Shown here one piece after another: positions 34,728 to 43,266 of a DNA stretch of 64,000 bases. Origin of the DNA: a virus; the IMG/VR virus record IMGVR_UViG_3300049856_000265, positions 1-64,000 of that record; one strand, given 5' to 3'. A program made the position numbers and the translations under genes. The notes under the pieces were generated by a model. That model made no database searches. It saw only the letters and a program-made list of their open reading frames with translations, and was not told where the DNA came from. Each line of letters starts with the position of its first letter. Position 1 is the stretch's first letter.

Positions 34728-35687
34728 ATGCTTTTTAGGCCACGGGCGTCCTTTACGCCATTCGAGTATCCGCAACTATTTGAATATTTTACAAAACAAA
34801 ATCAAGCACATTGGCTTTGGACCGAAGTTTCCTTGGCTGGAGATATCGCTGATTGGAATTCCAAGCTTACTGAAACTGAAAAGAATGTAGTAACTGGTAT
34901 TCTTAAAGGTTTTACGCATGTCGAAACTTTAGTGGGAGAATATTGGGGCAACCGAGTATTCAAATGGTTCCCAAAGCCTGAGATTAAAGCTATGTGTTCT
35001 GCGTTTTCCAACATGGAAGCGGTACATGCAAAAGCATATAACTATCTAGCTGAGAGTTTAGGCTTAACTGAGTTCGAGGCTTATGCCAATGAACCTGCCG
35101 CCAAAGCTAAAATCGATCATATTTTGGATACGAATGGCAAGTCGCGTCCAGCCATTGCCAAGTCCTTAGCAGTGTTTAGTGGCTTTACTGAAGGCGTAAA
35201 CCTTTTTAGTAGTTTTGCCGTCCTTCTAAACTTCAGCCGTTTTAATAAACTTAAAGGGGTCGGGCAAATCATTAGCTGGTCTATTCGAGACGAGTCATTA
35301 CATTCGGAAGCCGGGTGCTGGCTATTTAGAATGCTAATCCAAGAGAATCCAGATATCTTAACTGAGGAGTTCAAGAAGGAAATCTATGAAGCTGCACGTT
35401 TGACAGTAAAGCTTGAAGATGACTTTATCGACATGGTATTTAAGACTGGATCTATTGAAGGTTTAGATCCGGTAGACCTTAAGCAGTATATCCGTTATCG
35501 AACTAATGCTAAGTTATCTGACCTAGGTTTTAAAAGCAATTGGAAGCAATTGGATAAAGCTGCGGTGGACCGTATTACTAGCTGGTTTGATATTTTAAGC
35601 TCAGGTCAAATCTTGACCGACTTCTTTGCATTAAAAAGTTCAGAGTATTCTAAAGGCCATGTAAATTGGGATGAGGTTTTTAAATGA
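34728..35687 (+). CDS. nrdB: Ribonucleotide reductase small (beta) subunit
   Basis: A 319-residue class I R2 protein. Iron-ligand segments visible are ETLVGEYWGN, NMEAVHAKAYNY and SIRDESLHSEAGCW, and the helix GVNLFSSFAVLLNF is typical. It generates the radical used by NrdA for NDP reduction. GGAG lies eight bases before the ATG. It overlaps nrdA by ATGA, so the subunits are made together. Confidence 0.9.
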   Translation: MLFRPRASFTPFEYPQLFEYFTKQNQAHWLWTEVSLAGDIADWNSKLTETEKNVVTGILKGFTHVETLVGEYWGNRVFKWFPKPEIKAMCSAFSNMEAVHAKAYNYLAESLGLTEFEAYANEPAAKAKIDHILDTNGKSRPAIAKSLAVFSGFTEGVNLFSSFAVLLNFSRFNKLKGVGQIISWSIRDESLHSEAGCWLFRMLIQENPDILTEEFKKEIYEAARLTVKLEDDFIDMVFKTGSIEGLDPVDLKQYIRYRTNAKLSDLGFKSNWKQLDKAAVDRITSWFDILSSGQILTDFFALKSSEYSKGHVNWDEVFK

Positions 35688-37369
35688 TTAAAGGGATTGA
35701 TTATCCAAATTGGATGGATGAATCACAAGGACTTAAAACTTTACAAAATGGTTATCTACTTGAAGGCGAAACGGTAAAGCAAGCTTGGGAACGGGTTAGT
35801 AATGCCGCAGCTAAGCAGCTAGGAAAGCCTGAACTAGCTCCTAAGTTCTTTGACATCATTTGGAAAGGTTGGCTTGGACTTGCAAGCCCTGTTTGTTCGA
35901 ATCTTGGATCAGAGCGTGGTCTTCCTATTTCCTGCTATTCTGTCCACATTCCAGATAGCATTGACGGCATTTATAAAACATTACATGAACAAGCTTCTCT
36001 TTCTAAGCAAGGTGGCGGCGTTGGAATATATGCTGGCGATATCCGCGCTCGGGGTATTCCTATTAAGAACGGAGCAAATGGCCATAGTGAAGGCGTAGTT
36101 CCTTGGATGAAGATCTTCGATGTTAGTACTATTGCTACTTCGCAAGGATCAGTACGCCGGGGTGCTTCAGCAGTATATCTTCCAATCGACCATGGGGACA
36201 TTAAAGAGTTCCTGCGCATTAGGCGGCCTGAAGGCGACGTGAATCGCCAATGCTTGAATCTTCATCAAGGAGTTTGCATTACAGATGAGTTTATGCATAA
36301 AGCTTTAGGCGGCGATAAACCTGCTCAAGAACTACTTCTTGAAGTTTATAAAACGCGGCTAGAAACGGGCGAACCCTACATCTTCTTTACAGACAATATT
36401 AATAAGGCTAATCCAGAATGCTACAAGGATAAAGGATTGCATGTAAGTACGAGTAACATCTGTTCTGAAATTGTACTCCATACAGATAATGATCATAGTT
36501 TTGTATGCTGTCTTAGTTCTATGAACTTAACTAAATGGGATGAATGGAAAGATACGGATGCCGTTTATCTAGCTACTTGGTTCTTGGATGCCGTGATGTC
36601 AGAGTTTATTGAAAAAGCTAAGACAATCCCTGGTTTTGAGCGATCTGTGCGCTTTGCTGAGAAGAGCCGCGCTTTGGGTTTAGGCGTCCTAGGATGGCAC
36701 AGCTTGCTTCAATCTGAAGGTACGGCCTTTGACTCATTCCGAGCTAAACTTCTCAATAGAGCGGTGTTTAGCCGCCTTAAAAGCGAAACGGAAAGGGCTA
36801 CGAAGGACTTGGCGGTAGAGTACGGTGAACCAGAATGGTGTGTAGGGCACGGTCGGCGTAATACTCATTTGATGGCCTTAGCTCCTACGGTAAGCAATGC
36901 CACGATCTGCGGCAATGTAAGCCCTAGTATCGAACCTTGGGTAGCCAATGCTTTTGCTAAGAAAACAGCTAAGGGCGTCTTCATCCAGCATAATCAACAA
37001 TTAAAGCTTAAACTAGCTGAATTAGGCCAAGATAGTGACGAAGTTTGGAAGTCTATTGTAAATCATGAAGGATCCGTTCAGCATCTAGACTTTTTGGATA
37101 GTAATACTAAAGATGTATTTAAAACGGCTTTTGAAATTGATCAAAGAGCTATAGTTGAGCAGGCTTGTGAACGTCAGCAGTTTATAGATCAAGCTCAAAG
37201 TCTTAATCTATTCTTTAGTAGCTCAGTGGATCCTAAGTATTTTCATTCCGTCCATGTTCAAGCCTGGAAAGGTGAACTAAAAACACTATACTATGTTCGT
37301 AGTTCTAGTGTTCTTAAAGCTGATCTTTCAAGTCGTGAAGATTCAAAATGTGAGGCTTGCGAAGCTTAA
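35684..37369 (+). CDS. nrdA: Ribonucleotide reductase large (alpha) subunit, short form
   Basis: A 561-residue protein, shorter than the roughly 760 residues of bacterial NrdA; the N-terminal ATP-cone is missing. Catalytic residues are in place: PISCYSV (first redox Cys), STSNICSEI (radical Cys, with Asn and Glu), FVCCLSSMNL (second redox Cys). The C-terminal Cys pair that takes reducing power is DSKCEACEA. Without the ATP-cone, allosteric activity control is probably lost. Its last codons are repeated downstream of the HNH gene (see repeats). Confidence 0.92.
   Translation: MIKGIDYPNWMDESQGLKTLQNGYLLEGETVKQAWERVSNAAAKQLGKPELAPKFFDIIWKGWLGLASPVCSNLGSERGLPISCYSVHIPDSIDGIYKTLHEQASLSKQGGGVGIYAGDIRARGIPIKNGANGHSEGVVPWMKIFDVSTIATSQGSVRRGASAVYLPIDHGDIKEFLRIRRPEGDVNRQCLNLHQGVCITDEFMHKALGGDKPAQELLLEVYKTRLETGEPYIFFTDNINKANPECYKDKGLHVSTSNICSEIVLHTDNDHSFVCCLSSMNLTKWDEWKDTDAVYLATWFLDAVMSEFIEKAKTIPGFERSVRFAEKSRALGLGVLGWHSLLQSEGTAFDSFRAKLLNRAVFSRLKSETERATKDLAVEYGEPEWCVGHGRRNTHLMALAPTVSNATICGNVSPSIEPWVANAFAKKTAKGVFIQHNQQLKLKLAELGQDSDEVWKSIVNHEGSVQHLDFLDSNTKDVFKTAFEIDQRAIVEQACERQQFIDQAQSLNLFFSSSVDPKYFHSVHVQAWKGELKTLYYVRSSSVLKADLSSREDSKCEACEA
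37355..37365 (+). repeat. Direct repeat, left copy (GCTTGCGAAGC)
   Basis: GCTTGCGAAGC within the last codons of nrdA (Ala-Cys-Glu-Ala then stop). The same 11 bases recur 655 bases downstream, just after the HNH gene, suggesting duplication on insertion. Confidence 0.6.
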
Positions 37370-37373
37370 TTTA

Positions 37374-37386
37374 AACAAATATATGT
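37374..37386 (+). promoter_or_regulatory. AACAAATATA motif directly before HNH gene start
   Basis: AACAAATATATGT is followed at once by the ATG at 37387, the same close arrangement as before the lysozyme and the gene at 62706. Confidence 0.4.
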
Positions 37387-38016
37387 ATGAAGTTGAAATG
37401 CAATAAATGTAAAATAGAAAAACCGCTAACCATTGAATTCTTTAAAAAAGGTAAAACTAATAAGTACGGCTTTGCGCCTCAGTGTAAACTCTGTTTAAAC
37501 GCTTATCAAAAAGCACATAGAACTAAAAATAAAACGACAGTAAATGCTAAGCGTCAAGAGCATTATAAAAAAATACCTGATAAAGTAAGAACTTGGGATC
37601 AAAAATCAAAAGCTAATCGCAAAAAACGAATGCAAAATGATTCAGAATATGCAGCTTTTATTCGGAAACAGAATCTGGATCGTAGAAATAAACGGTTTAA
37701 AAATGAACCTAGTTATAAAATAGGGCATGCTCTTAGAACACGCATTAGGAAAGTTCTTAAAAATAGTAAAAAAGTAGGATCAGCGGTTAAATATTTAGGA
37801 TGTTCTTTAAATGAGCTTAAGCACCGTATAGAATCCCTATGGCAACCTGGTATGACTTGGGAAAACTATACAATAGACGGTTGGCATATTGATCATATCA
37901 AACCACTATCTTCATTTAATCTAGAAGATCTAGAACAGTTTAAACAAGCTTGCCATTATACTAATTTACAGCCCCTATGGGCTAAAGACAATTTAAGTAA
38001 ATCTGATAAAGTTTGA
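37387..38016 (+). CDS. HNH homing endonuclease (freestanding, nrdA-linked)
   Basis: A 209-residue protein. The N-terminus has a CNKCKIEK ... CKLC finger. The C-terminal HNH domain (WENYTIDGWHIDHIKPLSSF, CHYTNLQPLWAKDNLSKSDKV) is nearly identical to that of the gene at 5773. Between them the linkers differ. It lies at the nrdA stop, flanked by GCTTGCGAAGC copies; the downstream copy reads Ala-Cys-Glu-Ala-stop in the nrdA frame. Confidence 0.88.
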   Translation: MKLKCNKCKIEKPLTIEFFKKGKTNKYGFAPQCKLCLNAYQKAHRTKNKTTVNAKRQEHYKKIPDKVRTWDQKSKANRKKRMQNDSEYAAFIRKQNLDRRNKRFKNEPSYKIGHALRTRIRKVLKNSKKVGSAVKYLGCSLNELKHRIESLWQPGMTWENYTIDGWHIDHIKPLSSFNLEDLEQFKQACHYTNLQPLWAKDNLSKSDKV

Positions 38017-38019
38017 CAA

Positions 38020-38030
38020 GCTTGCGAAGC
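38020..38030 (+). repeat. Direct repeat, right copy (GCTTGCGAAGC)
   Basis: Copy of the nrdA 3' end, starting four bases after the HNH stop. With the following CTGA it encodes Ala-Cys-Glu-Ala and a stop, as expected for the original nrdA terminus. It marks the right border of the proposed insertion. Confidence 0.6.
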
Positions 38031-38047
38031 CTGAGTATACTGAAAGA

Positions 38048-38231
38048 GTAGTAGCGGCGTGGAAAGCTGGGATATTCCGGATACGGTAAAGTCCCTGGAG
38101 ACACGCAAAGCAACTTGGGGCGCTTATCGTTAAAAGGACCCAAATCGGACGCAGTAAAGCGGGACAGGCAGACCATCCGATCTTCCTCCGCATCAGTTTT
38201 CGAATAGCCAGACTCGCGACTGGCCTACTAC
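38048..38231 (+). ncRNA. Structured RNA A (unrecognised family, shared with 49248-49414)
   Basis: No ORF covers this stretch. GTAGTAG (38048-38054) pairs with CTACTAC (38225-38231) to close the domain. Next is CGGCGTGGAAAGCTG, then GGGA/TCCC around CCGGATACGG, then CTGGAGACACGCAA, with GCGTG/CACGC paired. A later part contains TTGGG/CCCAA and ATCGGA/TCCGAT helices. A hairpin GCCAG/CTGGC with a loop carrying TCGCG lies directly before the closing strand. The boxed blocks recur in the RNA at 49248 though helices differ in sequence. It lies upstream of the NMNAT-Nudix gene. Confidence 0.65.
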
Positions 38232-38242
38232 ATGTTTTGATA

Positions 38243-38262
38243 AACAAATAAGTATTGTAGGG
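38243..38262 (+). promoter_or_regulatory. AACAAATA motif variant before NMNAT-Nudix gene
   Basis: AACAAATAAGTATTGTAGG lies 12 bases after RNA A and 40 before the ATG at 38303. It would start a separate NAD-gene transcript, making RNA A a 3' part of the previous one or an independent RNA. Confidence 0.4.
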
Positions 38263-38302
38263 ATTCAGTTAGAATCCTGAATTTAAAACTTAGGAGATAA
38301 GT

Positions 38303-39382
38303 ATGGATTACCAACTCGCAGTATTCGTGGGTCGTCTGCAACCCTGTCATATCAGTCATTTAGAAGCTATCCGTCAAGGATTAGCAATTGCTGATAAACT
38401 TCTTATCATTATCGGATCTTCTAACGCTGCTCCCAATATTAAAAATCCCTTCAGCTACGATCAGCGCAAAGCCATGATCTTGGCTGCACTCGACGAATCG
38501 GAACAAAAACGAGTAACTTTTGAAGGTGTGCGGGACTACTATTATAATGAGAACAATTGGGTAACAGAAGTTCAGAATGCCGTAGCGCAACATTCTAAAC
38601 CCATGGATCAAATCGTAATGTTAAAACATTATAAGGATTCAAGTTCTTATTATCTTAATCTTTTCCCTCAATGGGATGCTCACCTAATCCAAAACACTAA
38701 GGTCATGAATGCCACAGACATTCGTAAATCGTTGTTTGATCCAGATAATCTTAAAGAAGTTACAGAATGGCGTGATAAAGGGATTGATAATTCAGCCTAT
38801 AAAGGTAATTTTCTAGATCGTACTAAAAAAATGCCATTAAATATAGAGCATTGGCTTATGCACAACTTTATAGGCACAGAAGCTCATTATGCTCTTATTA
38901 AAGAATATCAGTTTATAAAGGCGTATAAAGCATTATGGGCTAATTCCCCCTTTCCTCCTACTTTCGTGACGGCAGATGCTGTAGTTATTAAAAGCGGGCA
39001 TATTTTGCTAATTCGTCGTAAGTTCGAACCTGGCAAGGGACTTTATGCTTTGCCTGGAGGTTTCATTAAACAAACTGAATCCATTGAACAGGCGGCTATT
39101 CGTGAGCTTAAGGAAGAAACTAGGATTGACATTCCAAAGCCTATATTGCATACTTGTATTAAGGATATGAAAGTATTTGATCATCCAGAACGAAGTTTAA
39201 GAGGCAGGACCGTAACTCATGCTTACTTGATCAATCTTGGACAAGGTGAGCTTCCTGCTATTAAAGCATCGGATGACGCCCTGGGTGCCCAATGGGTCCC
39301 AATCCTTAGTTTGGGTAAGCTTGAATCTGAATTCTTTGAAGATCATTTTTCAATGATACATTATTTTGTAAGTAGGAGTTAA
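38303..39382 (+). CDS. Bifunctional NMN adenylyltransferase / Nudix hydrolase
   Basis: A 359-residue protein. Residues 1-180 are a nucleotidyltransferase: VGRLQPCHISHLEAIRQ (GRxQPxHxxH), SYDQRKAMI, and NATDIRKSLF (the late (S/T)xxxR-like motif). Residues about 205-359 are a Nudix domain with the box GGFIKQTESIEQAAIRELKE followed by ETRI. The pair makes NAD+ from NMN and ATP and may clear ADP-ribose-like dinucleotides. AGGAG precedes the ATG. It works with the NAMPT encoded at 40741. Confidence 0.9.
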   Translation: MDYQLAVFVGRLQPCHISHLEAIRQGLAIADKLLIIIGSSNAAPNIKNPFSYDQRKAMILAALDESEQKRVTFEGVRDYYYNENNWVTEVQNAVAQHSKPMDQIVMLKHYKDSSSYYLNLFPQWDAHLIQNTKVMNATDIRKSLFDPDNLKEVTEWRDKGIDNSAYKGNFLDRTKKMPLNIEHWLMHNFIGTEAHYALIKEYQFIKAYKALWANSPFPPTFVTADAVVIKSGHILLIRRKFEPGKGLYALPGGFIKQTESIEQAAIRELKEETRIDIPKPILHTCIKDMKVFDHPERSLRGRTVTHAYLINLGQGELPAIKASDDALGAQWVPILSLGKLESEFFEDHFSMIHYFVSRS

Positions 39383-39383
39383 T

Positions 39384-39695
39384 ATGCCATGCTATGATGG
39401 AAGAACTGATCAAGATTATGAAAATGAAAAGTTAAAGGATGCTCTTAAAGAATTAGGTAATGATTTGAATGATGTTACTATGATGCTTTGTTTAAGTCTT
39501 GCAGCAATTCAAGAGAAAGTGCCTCAACTTTATGAGGAATTAGTCTGCGCTACTCCTAAAATGTATAATTGGCATAATGAGCATAAAAAACTAGATGAAA
39601 AGCGTAAAGCCGAAGCGGAAGCCGTGTTGCATGAGATTAAAAAAACAGAAGAGACTTTAAAAAGGCTTAAAGCTGTTTACGATAGGAAGAAGTAG
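39384..39695 (+). CDS. Hypothetical helical protein
   Basis: A 103-residue protein beginning MPCYDGRTD, a start often seen in small phage proteins of unknown role. The rest is charged and helical (AEAEAVLHEIKKTEETLKRL). It lies between NMNAT-Nudix and the macrodomain in one transcript. Confidence 0.55.
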   Translation: MPCYDGRTDQDYENEKLKDALKELGNDLNDVTMMLCLSLAAIQEKVPQLYEELVCATPKMYNWHNEHKKLDEKRKAEAEAVLHEIKKTEETLKRLKAVYDRKK

Positions 39696-39696
39696 T

Positions 39697-40164
39697 ATGC
39701 TTAAATATGAAAAGATCTCCTTATTTGATGCGCCTAAAAATAGCCTAATCGTCCATGCCGTTAATGCAGGAGGTAGATGGGGTTCAGGAATTGCTAAGGA
39801 GTTTAAAAAGCGTTATCCTAAAGCTGAGACCTATTATATGGCTAGATGTGCTTTTGGAAGTACTCTTGCTAGATTTGGATGTCACCATGTTGGGGAAGAA
39901 CACCTCGTGGGATGGCTTGGCACTTCAGCAGGTTACGGGCATACTAAATCCCCAGAAGATGAAATCTTAATTTATACGACTTTAGCTATTCAAGAAATGC
40001 TAATTAGTATATCTAAAGAAGATCAAAACCTTCCACGTACTGTTTATTCTAATAAGTTCAATTCAGGACTTTTTGAAGTACCCTGGGAAAAGACGGAAAA
40101 GATCCTTAAAACTATTTTAAAACTCAATCCACATATTGAGTGGATTGTTTGTGACCCGACATGA
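39697..40164 (+). CDS. Macrodomain (ADP-ribose 1''-phosphate processing) protein
   Basis: A 155-residue protein, one complete macrodomain. Diagnostic segments are LIVHAVNAGGRWGSGIAKEF (phosphate-binding), FGCHHVGEE, and KFNSGLFEVPWEKTEKIL at the end. Such proteins bind or hydrolyse ADP-ribose derivatives. In this NAD gene cluster it may recycle or remove ADP-ribose formed by host defence enzymes. It overlaps the next HNH gene by four bases (ATGA). Confidence 0.85.
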   Translation: MLKYEKISLFDAPKNSLIVHAVNAGGRWGSGIAKEFKKRYPKAETYYMARCAFGSTLARFGCHHVGEEHLVGWLGTSAGYGHTKSPEDEILIYTTLAIQEMLISISKEDQNLPRTVYSNKFNSGLFEVPWEKTEKILKTILKLNPHIEWIVCDPT

Positions 40165-40724
40165 AAAGGCTTGAACGTCATATTAAAAATACAAGATGGA
40201 CTCCTGTTAGTTTTGTAAGAAAAGATAAATACGATACTTATTGGCTAATGCGATGCGAATGTGGTAAAGAAAAGATAGTTTTATATAAAAATTATAAACA
40301 AGGTAGATCTTTAAGTTGTGGTTGCTATAATAAAGAAGTAGTAACTGATCGTAAATCTACACAGCAAAAGCCGTTTGGAGAAAGTGCATTAAATCACTTA
40401 TTCTTAGTTTATAAAAAAGGAGCTAAAGAACGTAATCTTTCTTTTGAGTTAACTAAAGAGGAATTTAAGAAATTAACATCAGATATTTGCCATTTTTGTG
40501 GAGTAGAACCTAGACAATTAACAGGCAGAACTAAGTATACTCAAATTAATGGAGATTATACTTATAATGGAATTGATAGATTAGATAATAAAGAAGGTTA
40601 TACTATAGGTAATTGTGTAACTTGTTGTAAAAGATGTAATTATGCCAAGCACAGCAGTACTCAAGAAGAGTTTGAAACTTGGATTAAAAGACTTGTAGAT
40701 TTTCAATTGAGAAAATCGAAATAA
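40161..40724 (+). CDS. HNH homing endonuclease
   Basis: A 187-residue protein. N-terminal zinc-like segment: MRCECGKEKI...SLSCGCYNKE. Nuclease part: DICHFCGVEPRQL ... NGIDRLDNKEGYTIGNCVTCC KRCNYAKHS, with paired CxxC and the D-x-N motif. It is AT-rich and inserted between macrodomain and NAMPT. Confidence 0.85.
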   Translation: MKRLERHIKNTRWTPVSFVRKDKYDTYWLMRCECGKEKIVLYKNYKQGRSLSCGCYNKEVVTDRKSTQQKPFGESALNHLFLVYKKGAKERNLSFELTKEEFKKLTSDICHFCGVEPRQLTGRTKYTQINGDYTYNGIDRLDNKEGYTIGNCVTCCKRCNYAKHSSTQEEFETWIKRLVDFQLRKSK

Positions 40725-40740
40725 CGTAAGGAGTTTTATA

Positions 40741-42117
40741 ATGAATAGTTTTCTTAATAATTTAATACTTGATGTAGATTCTTATAAGTCGAGCCACTTC
40801 CTGCAGTACCCGCCGAATACTACTAAAGTCTTTTCGTATATCGAATCCCGTGGCGGTAAGTATGCCCAAACCGTTATGTTTGGACTTCAGCCTTTGCTTA
40901 AAAAGTTAGAGGTCGGCGTAACTAAAGAAAACGTCGAAGAAGCTAAGACTTTCTTTGAAGCACATGGCGAACCTTTCAACTACGATGGCTGGATGTATAT
41001 TGTAAATGAACTTAAGGGTAAGCTTCCTATTAAGATCAAGGCAGCTCCTGAAGGTAGCGTAATCCCAACAGGCAATGCTTTGGTAACAGTTGAGAATACT
41101 GATCCTAAATGCTATTGGTTAACTTCCTGGCTTGAAACTCAATTGCTTAGAGTTTGGTATCCCATTACAGTTGCTACCCAATCTTATACTATTAAGAAGA
41201 TCATCAAAAGCTACCTAGAAGCTACTTCAGATGATCCTGCAGCTGAGCTTCCTTTTAAGCTTCATGACTTTGGATCGCGTGGCGTATCCAGTGAAGAATC
41301 AGCAGCCCTTGGTGGCGCGGCACACCTTGTAAACTTCATGGGTTCTGATACAGTTGCTGGAGTAGTTCTGGCTAATCGAGTTTATAAATCTCCCATGTCT
41401 GGATTCTCTATTCCAGCTTCTGAGCACAGTTCTATTACCTCCTGGGGACGTGATGGAGAGCTGGCAGCCTATCGCAATATGCTGAAGCAGTTCGCTAAGC
41501 CTGGAGCCCTTGTAGCCTGCGTATCGGATAGTTATGATCTTTATAATGCCGTTGAAAACCTGTGGGGCGGTGAACTTAAAAAAGACATCGAAGAATCAGG
41601 AGCTATCCTTATCGTGCGACCTGACAGCGGTAATCCAGTAGAAGTAGTTCTTAAGACTACTCAGCTTTTGGATAGCCGTTTTGGCAGTACCTACAATACC
41701 AAAGGCTTTAAAGTTCTTAATCATGTTAGAGTTATCCAAGGTGACGGGATCAATGAAGAATCGATTCGCCAGATCCTTGAGGTTTTGAAAGCTAATGGCT
41801 ATTCTGCAACCAATATCGCTTTCGGTATGGGCGGTGCGTTGCTTCAGCAAGTAAATCGGGATACTCAGAAGTTTGCCATGAAGTGTAGTCATGCCGTAAT
41901 CAATGGTAAGTCAGTTGAAGTGTACAAAGATCCTGTTACAGACCATGGTAAGAAGTCTAAGAAAGGCATGCTTGATCTAGTCTATCGTATGAATAAGTTT
42001 GAAACTATTCAAGGCGATAATGCTTGGGGTTCAGTACTTAAAGTAGTATTCCAAGATGGTAAAGTTACTAAAGAATATACTTTAGATGAAATCAGGGCCT
42101 TGTCAAATAAGTTTTAG
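40741..42117 (+). CDS. nadV: Nicotinamide phosphoribosyltransferase (NAMPT/NadV)
   Basis: A 458-residue protein, the usual length. Motifs: LDVDSYKSSHFLQYPP, HDFGSRGVSSEESAALGGAA, IPASEHSSITSWG (catalytic His region), VSDSYDLYNAV, IVRPDSGNPVEVV and IAFGMGGALLQQVNRDTQKF. It makes NMN from nicotinamide and phosphoribosyl pyrophosphate. The next step is NMNAT, encoded at 38303. TAAGGAG lies upstream of the ATG. The phosphoribosyl supply is from the host. Confidence 0.94.
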   Translation: MNSFLNNLILDVDSYKSSHFLQYPPNTTKVFSYIESRGGKYAQTVMFGLQPLLKKLEVGVTKENVEEAKTFFEAHGEPFNYDGWMYIVNELKGKLPIKIKAAPEGSVIPTGNALVTVENTDPKCYWLTSWLETQLLRVWYPITVATQSYTIKKIIKSYLEATSDDPAAELPFKLHDFGSRGVSSEESAALGGAAHLVNFMGSDTVAGVVLANRVYKSPMSGFSIPASEHSSITSWGRDGELAAYRNMLKQFAKPGALVACVSDSYDLYNAVENLWGGELKKDIEESGAILIVRPDSGNPVEVVLKTTQLLDSRFGSTYNTKGFKVLNHVRVIQGDGINEESIRQILEVLKANGYSATNIAFGMGGALLQQVNRDTQKFAMKCSHAVINGKSVEVYKDPVTDHGKKSKKGMLDLVYRMNKFETIQGDNAWGSVLKVVFQDGKVTKEYTLDEIRALSNKF

Positions 42118-42134
42118 TATGCTAATCTAAGAGC

Positions 42135-42917
42135 ATGGAACCTAAATGGTTTGTTCTTGGAGATGTTCATGGAAAGTACGATAACTTGATGAAGCTTATT
42201 AAGCTGATTCGAGATGATGGTGGTTTAGACTTCAAGAATGGTGATATGCTAGTCCAACTTGGAGATCGTTGTGATCGTGGCCCTGATTCTTTCCGAGTTA
42301 ATAACTTTTTCTATAAGCTTGAAAAGCGCTATCCTAGCCAAGTGATATGTTTAAAGGGCAATCATGAAGATATGATGCTTAAGGCTGCACTTAACATTGA
42401 TAATTATGGATTTATGCTTAATGGCGGCGGCGCTACGATGAAATCTTATAAGTGCTATAGCAACAATCCTCAAGTTCTTGGATACAAGCTTCAAGATTGT
42501 GGACATTTACTTTGGCATGACCGTCAACCTATCTTTTATGAAACTGATAAGTATATTTTTACTCATGCACCTATTCCTCTGCCAGAATATCGGCATAACC
42601 AGGCTTCTCGTGATAACTTTAGAGAGGATAATGAGACTTGCTTTTGGAGCTATGGCGGTGATAAGTTAGTTGATTGGGTTGATCCTGAACCCGTACCTGG
42701 TAAAATCGCGGTATCTGGCCATGTTCATGGAATGCATAAGCGTAAAACAGATAACCAGTATATCGTCCCTGGAATCCGTCAAGTAGGTAGTAGTTTTTGC
42801 ATCGATACTGGCAGCGGTTGCCACAAGGCAGGGTATCTTACAGCTTTAGAGCTTACAACAATGACTCAGTATACTAGCAATGGAGAGGTCCTAATAGGAG
42901 AGTTTATAAATGAGTAA
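42135..42917 (+). CDS. PPP-family serine/threonine or ApaH-like phosphatase
   Basis: A 260-residue protein. Metal motifs: LGDVHGKYDN, LGDRCDRGPDS, CLKGNHEDMML, FTHAPIPLPEY and SGHVHGM, the set shared by lambda-type protein phosphatases and diadenosine tetraphosphatases. It may remove phosphates from host proteins or split dinucleotides. Placed after NAMPT. Confidence 0.85.
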   Translation: MEPKWFVLGDVHGKYDNLMKLIKLIRDDGGLDFKNGDMLVQLGDRCDRGPDSFRVNNFFYKLEKRYPSQVICLKGNHEDMMLKAALNIDNYGFMLNGGGATMKSYKCYSNNPQVLGYKLQDCGHLLWHDRQPIFYETDKYIFTHAPIPLPEYRHNQASRDNFREDNETCFWSYGGDKLVDWVDPEPVPGKIAVSGHVHGMHKRKTDNQYIVPGIRQVGSSFCIDTGSGCHKAGYLTALELTTMTQYTSNGEVLIGEFINE

Positions 42918-43266
42918 CAAAGTTGACTATAATACACCTGCCCATAAAGGGCATTGGATTAGTGGATCCTTTTCTAATCCAGCTACTCCTGATGAGATTG
43001 CTCAAGCTGTAAAAGATGGTATGATCCCAATGAGCGAACTTAAGGACGGCCAATGGTATGCTGGGCATTGCAGGAATGCTAGCAAGGCTCAATGGAAAGC
43101 CGAGGCTAAAGAGTTTAGCTATTGGCGTTATAAGTTTGGTAACTACTTTCTGGATACGGCTAATCATATCGAAGAAGATAACGGATTTGATTGTTTTATC
43201 CCTGTAGCAGAAACTACACCTGAAACTAAGCATTTGGAGGCTAAAGATGAATCAGATAAAGGTTGA
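42910..43266 (+). CDS. Hypothetical protein
   Basis: A 118-residue protein with a central DGMIPMSELKDGQWYAGHCRNAS segment and a KFGNYFLDTANHIEEDNGFDCFIP end, the sort of pattern seen in phage accessory proteins. Start overlaps the phosphatase and the end overlaps thyX. Role unknown. Confidence 0.6.
   Translation: MSNKVDYNTPAHKGHWISGSFSNPATPDEIAQAVKDGMIPMSELKDGQWYAGHCRNASKAQWKAEAKEFSYWRYKFGNYFLDTANHIEEDNGFDCFIPVAETTPETKHLEAKDESDKG

Noticed and set aside
38048-38231. Reading RNA A as an NAD+ riboswitch or group I intron part
   Set aside because: The known NAD+ riboswitch features and the group I conserved core were not found, and the related RNA B precedes a gene unrelated to NAD.
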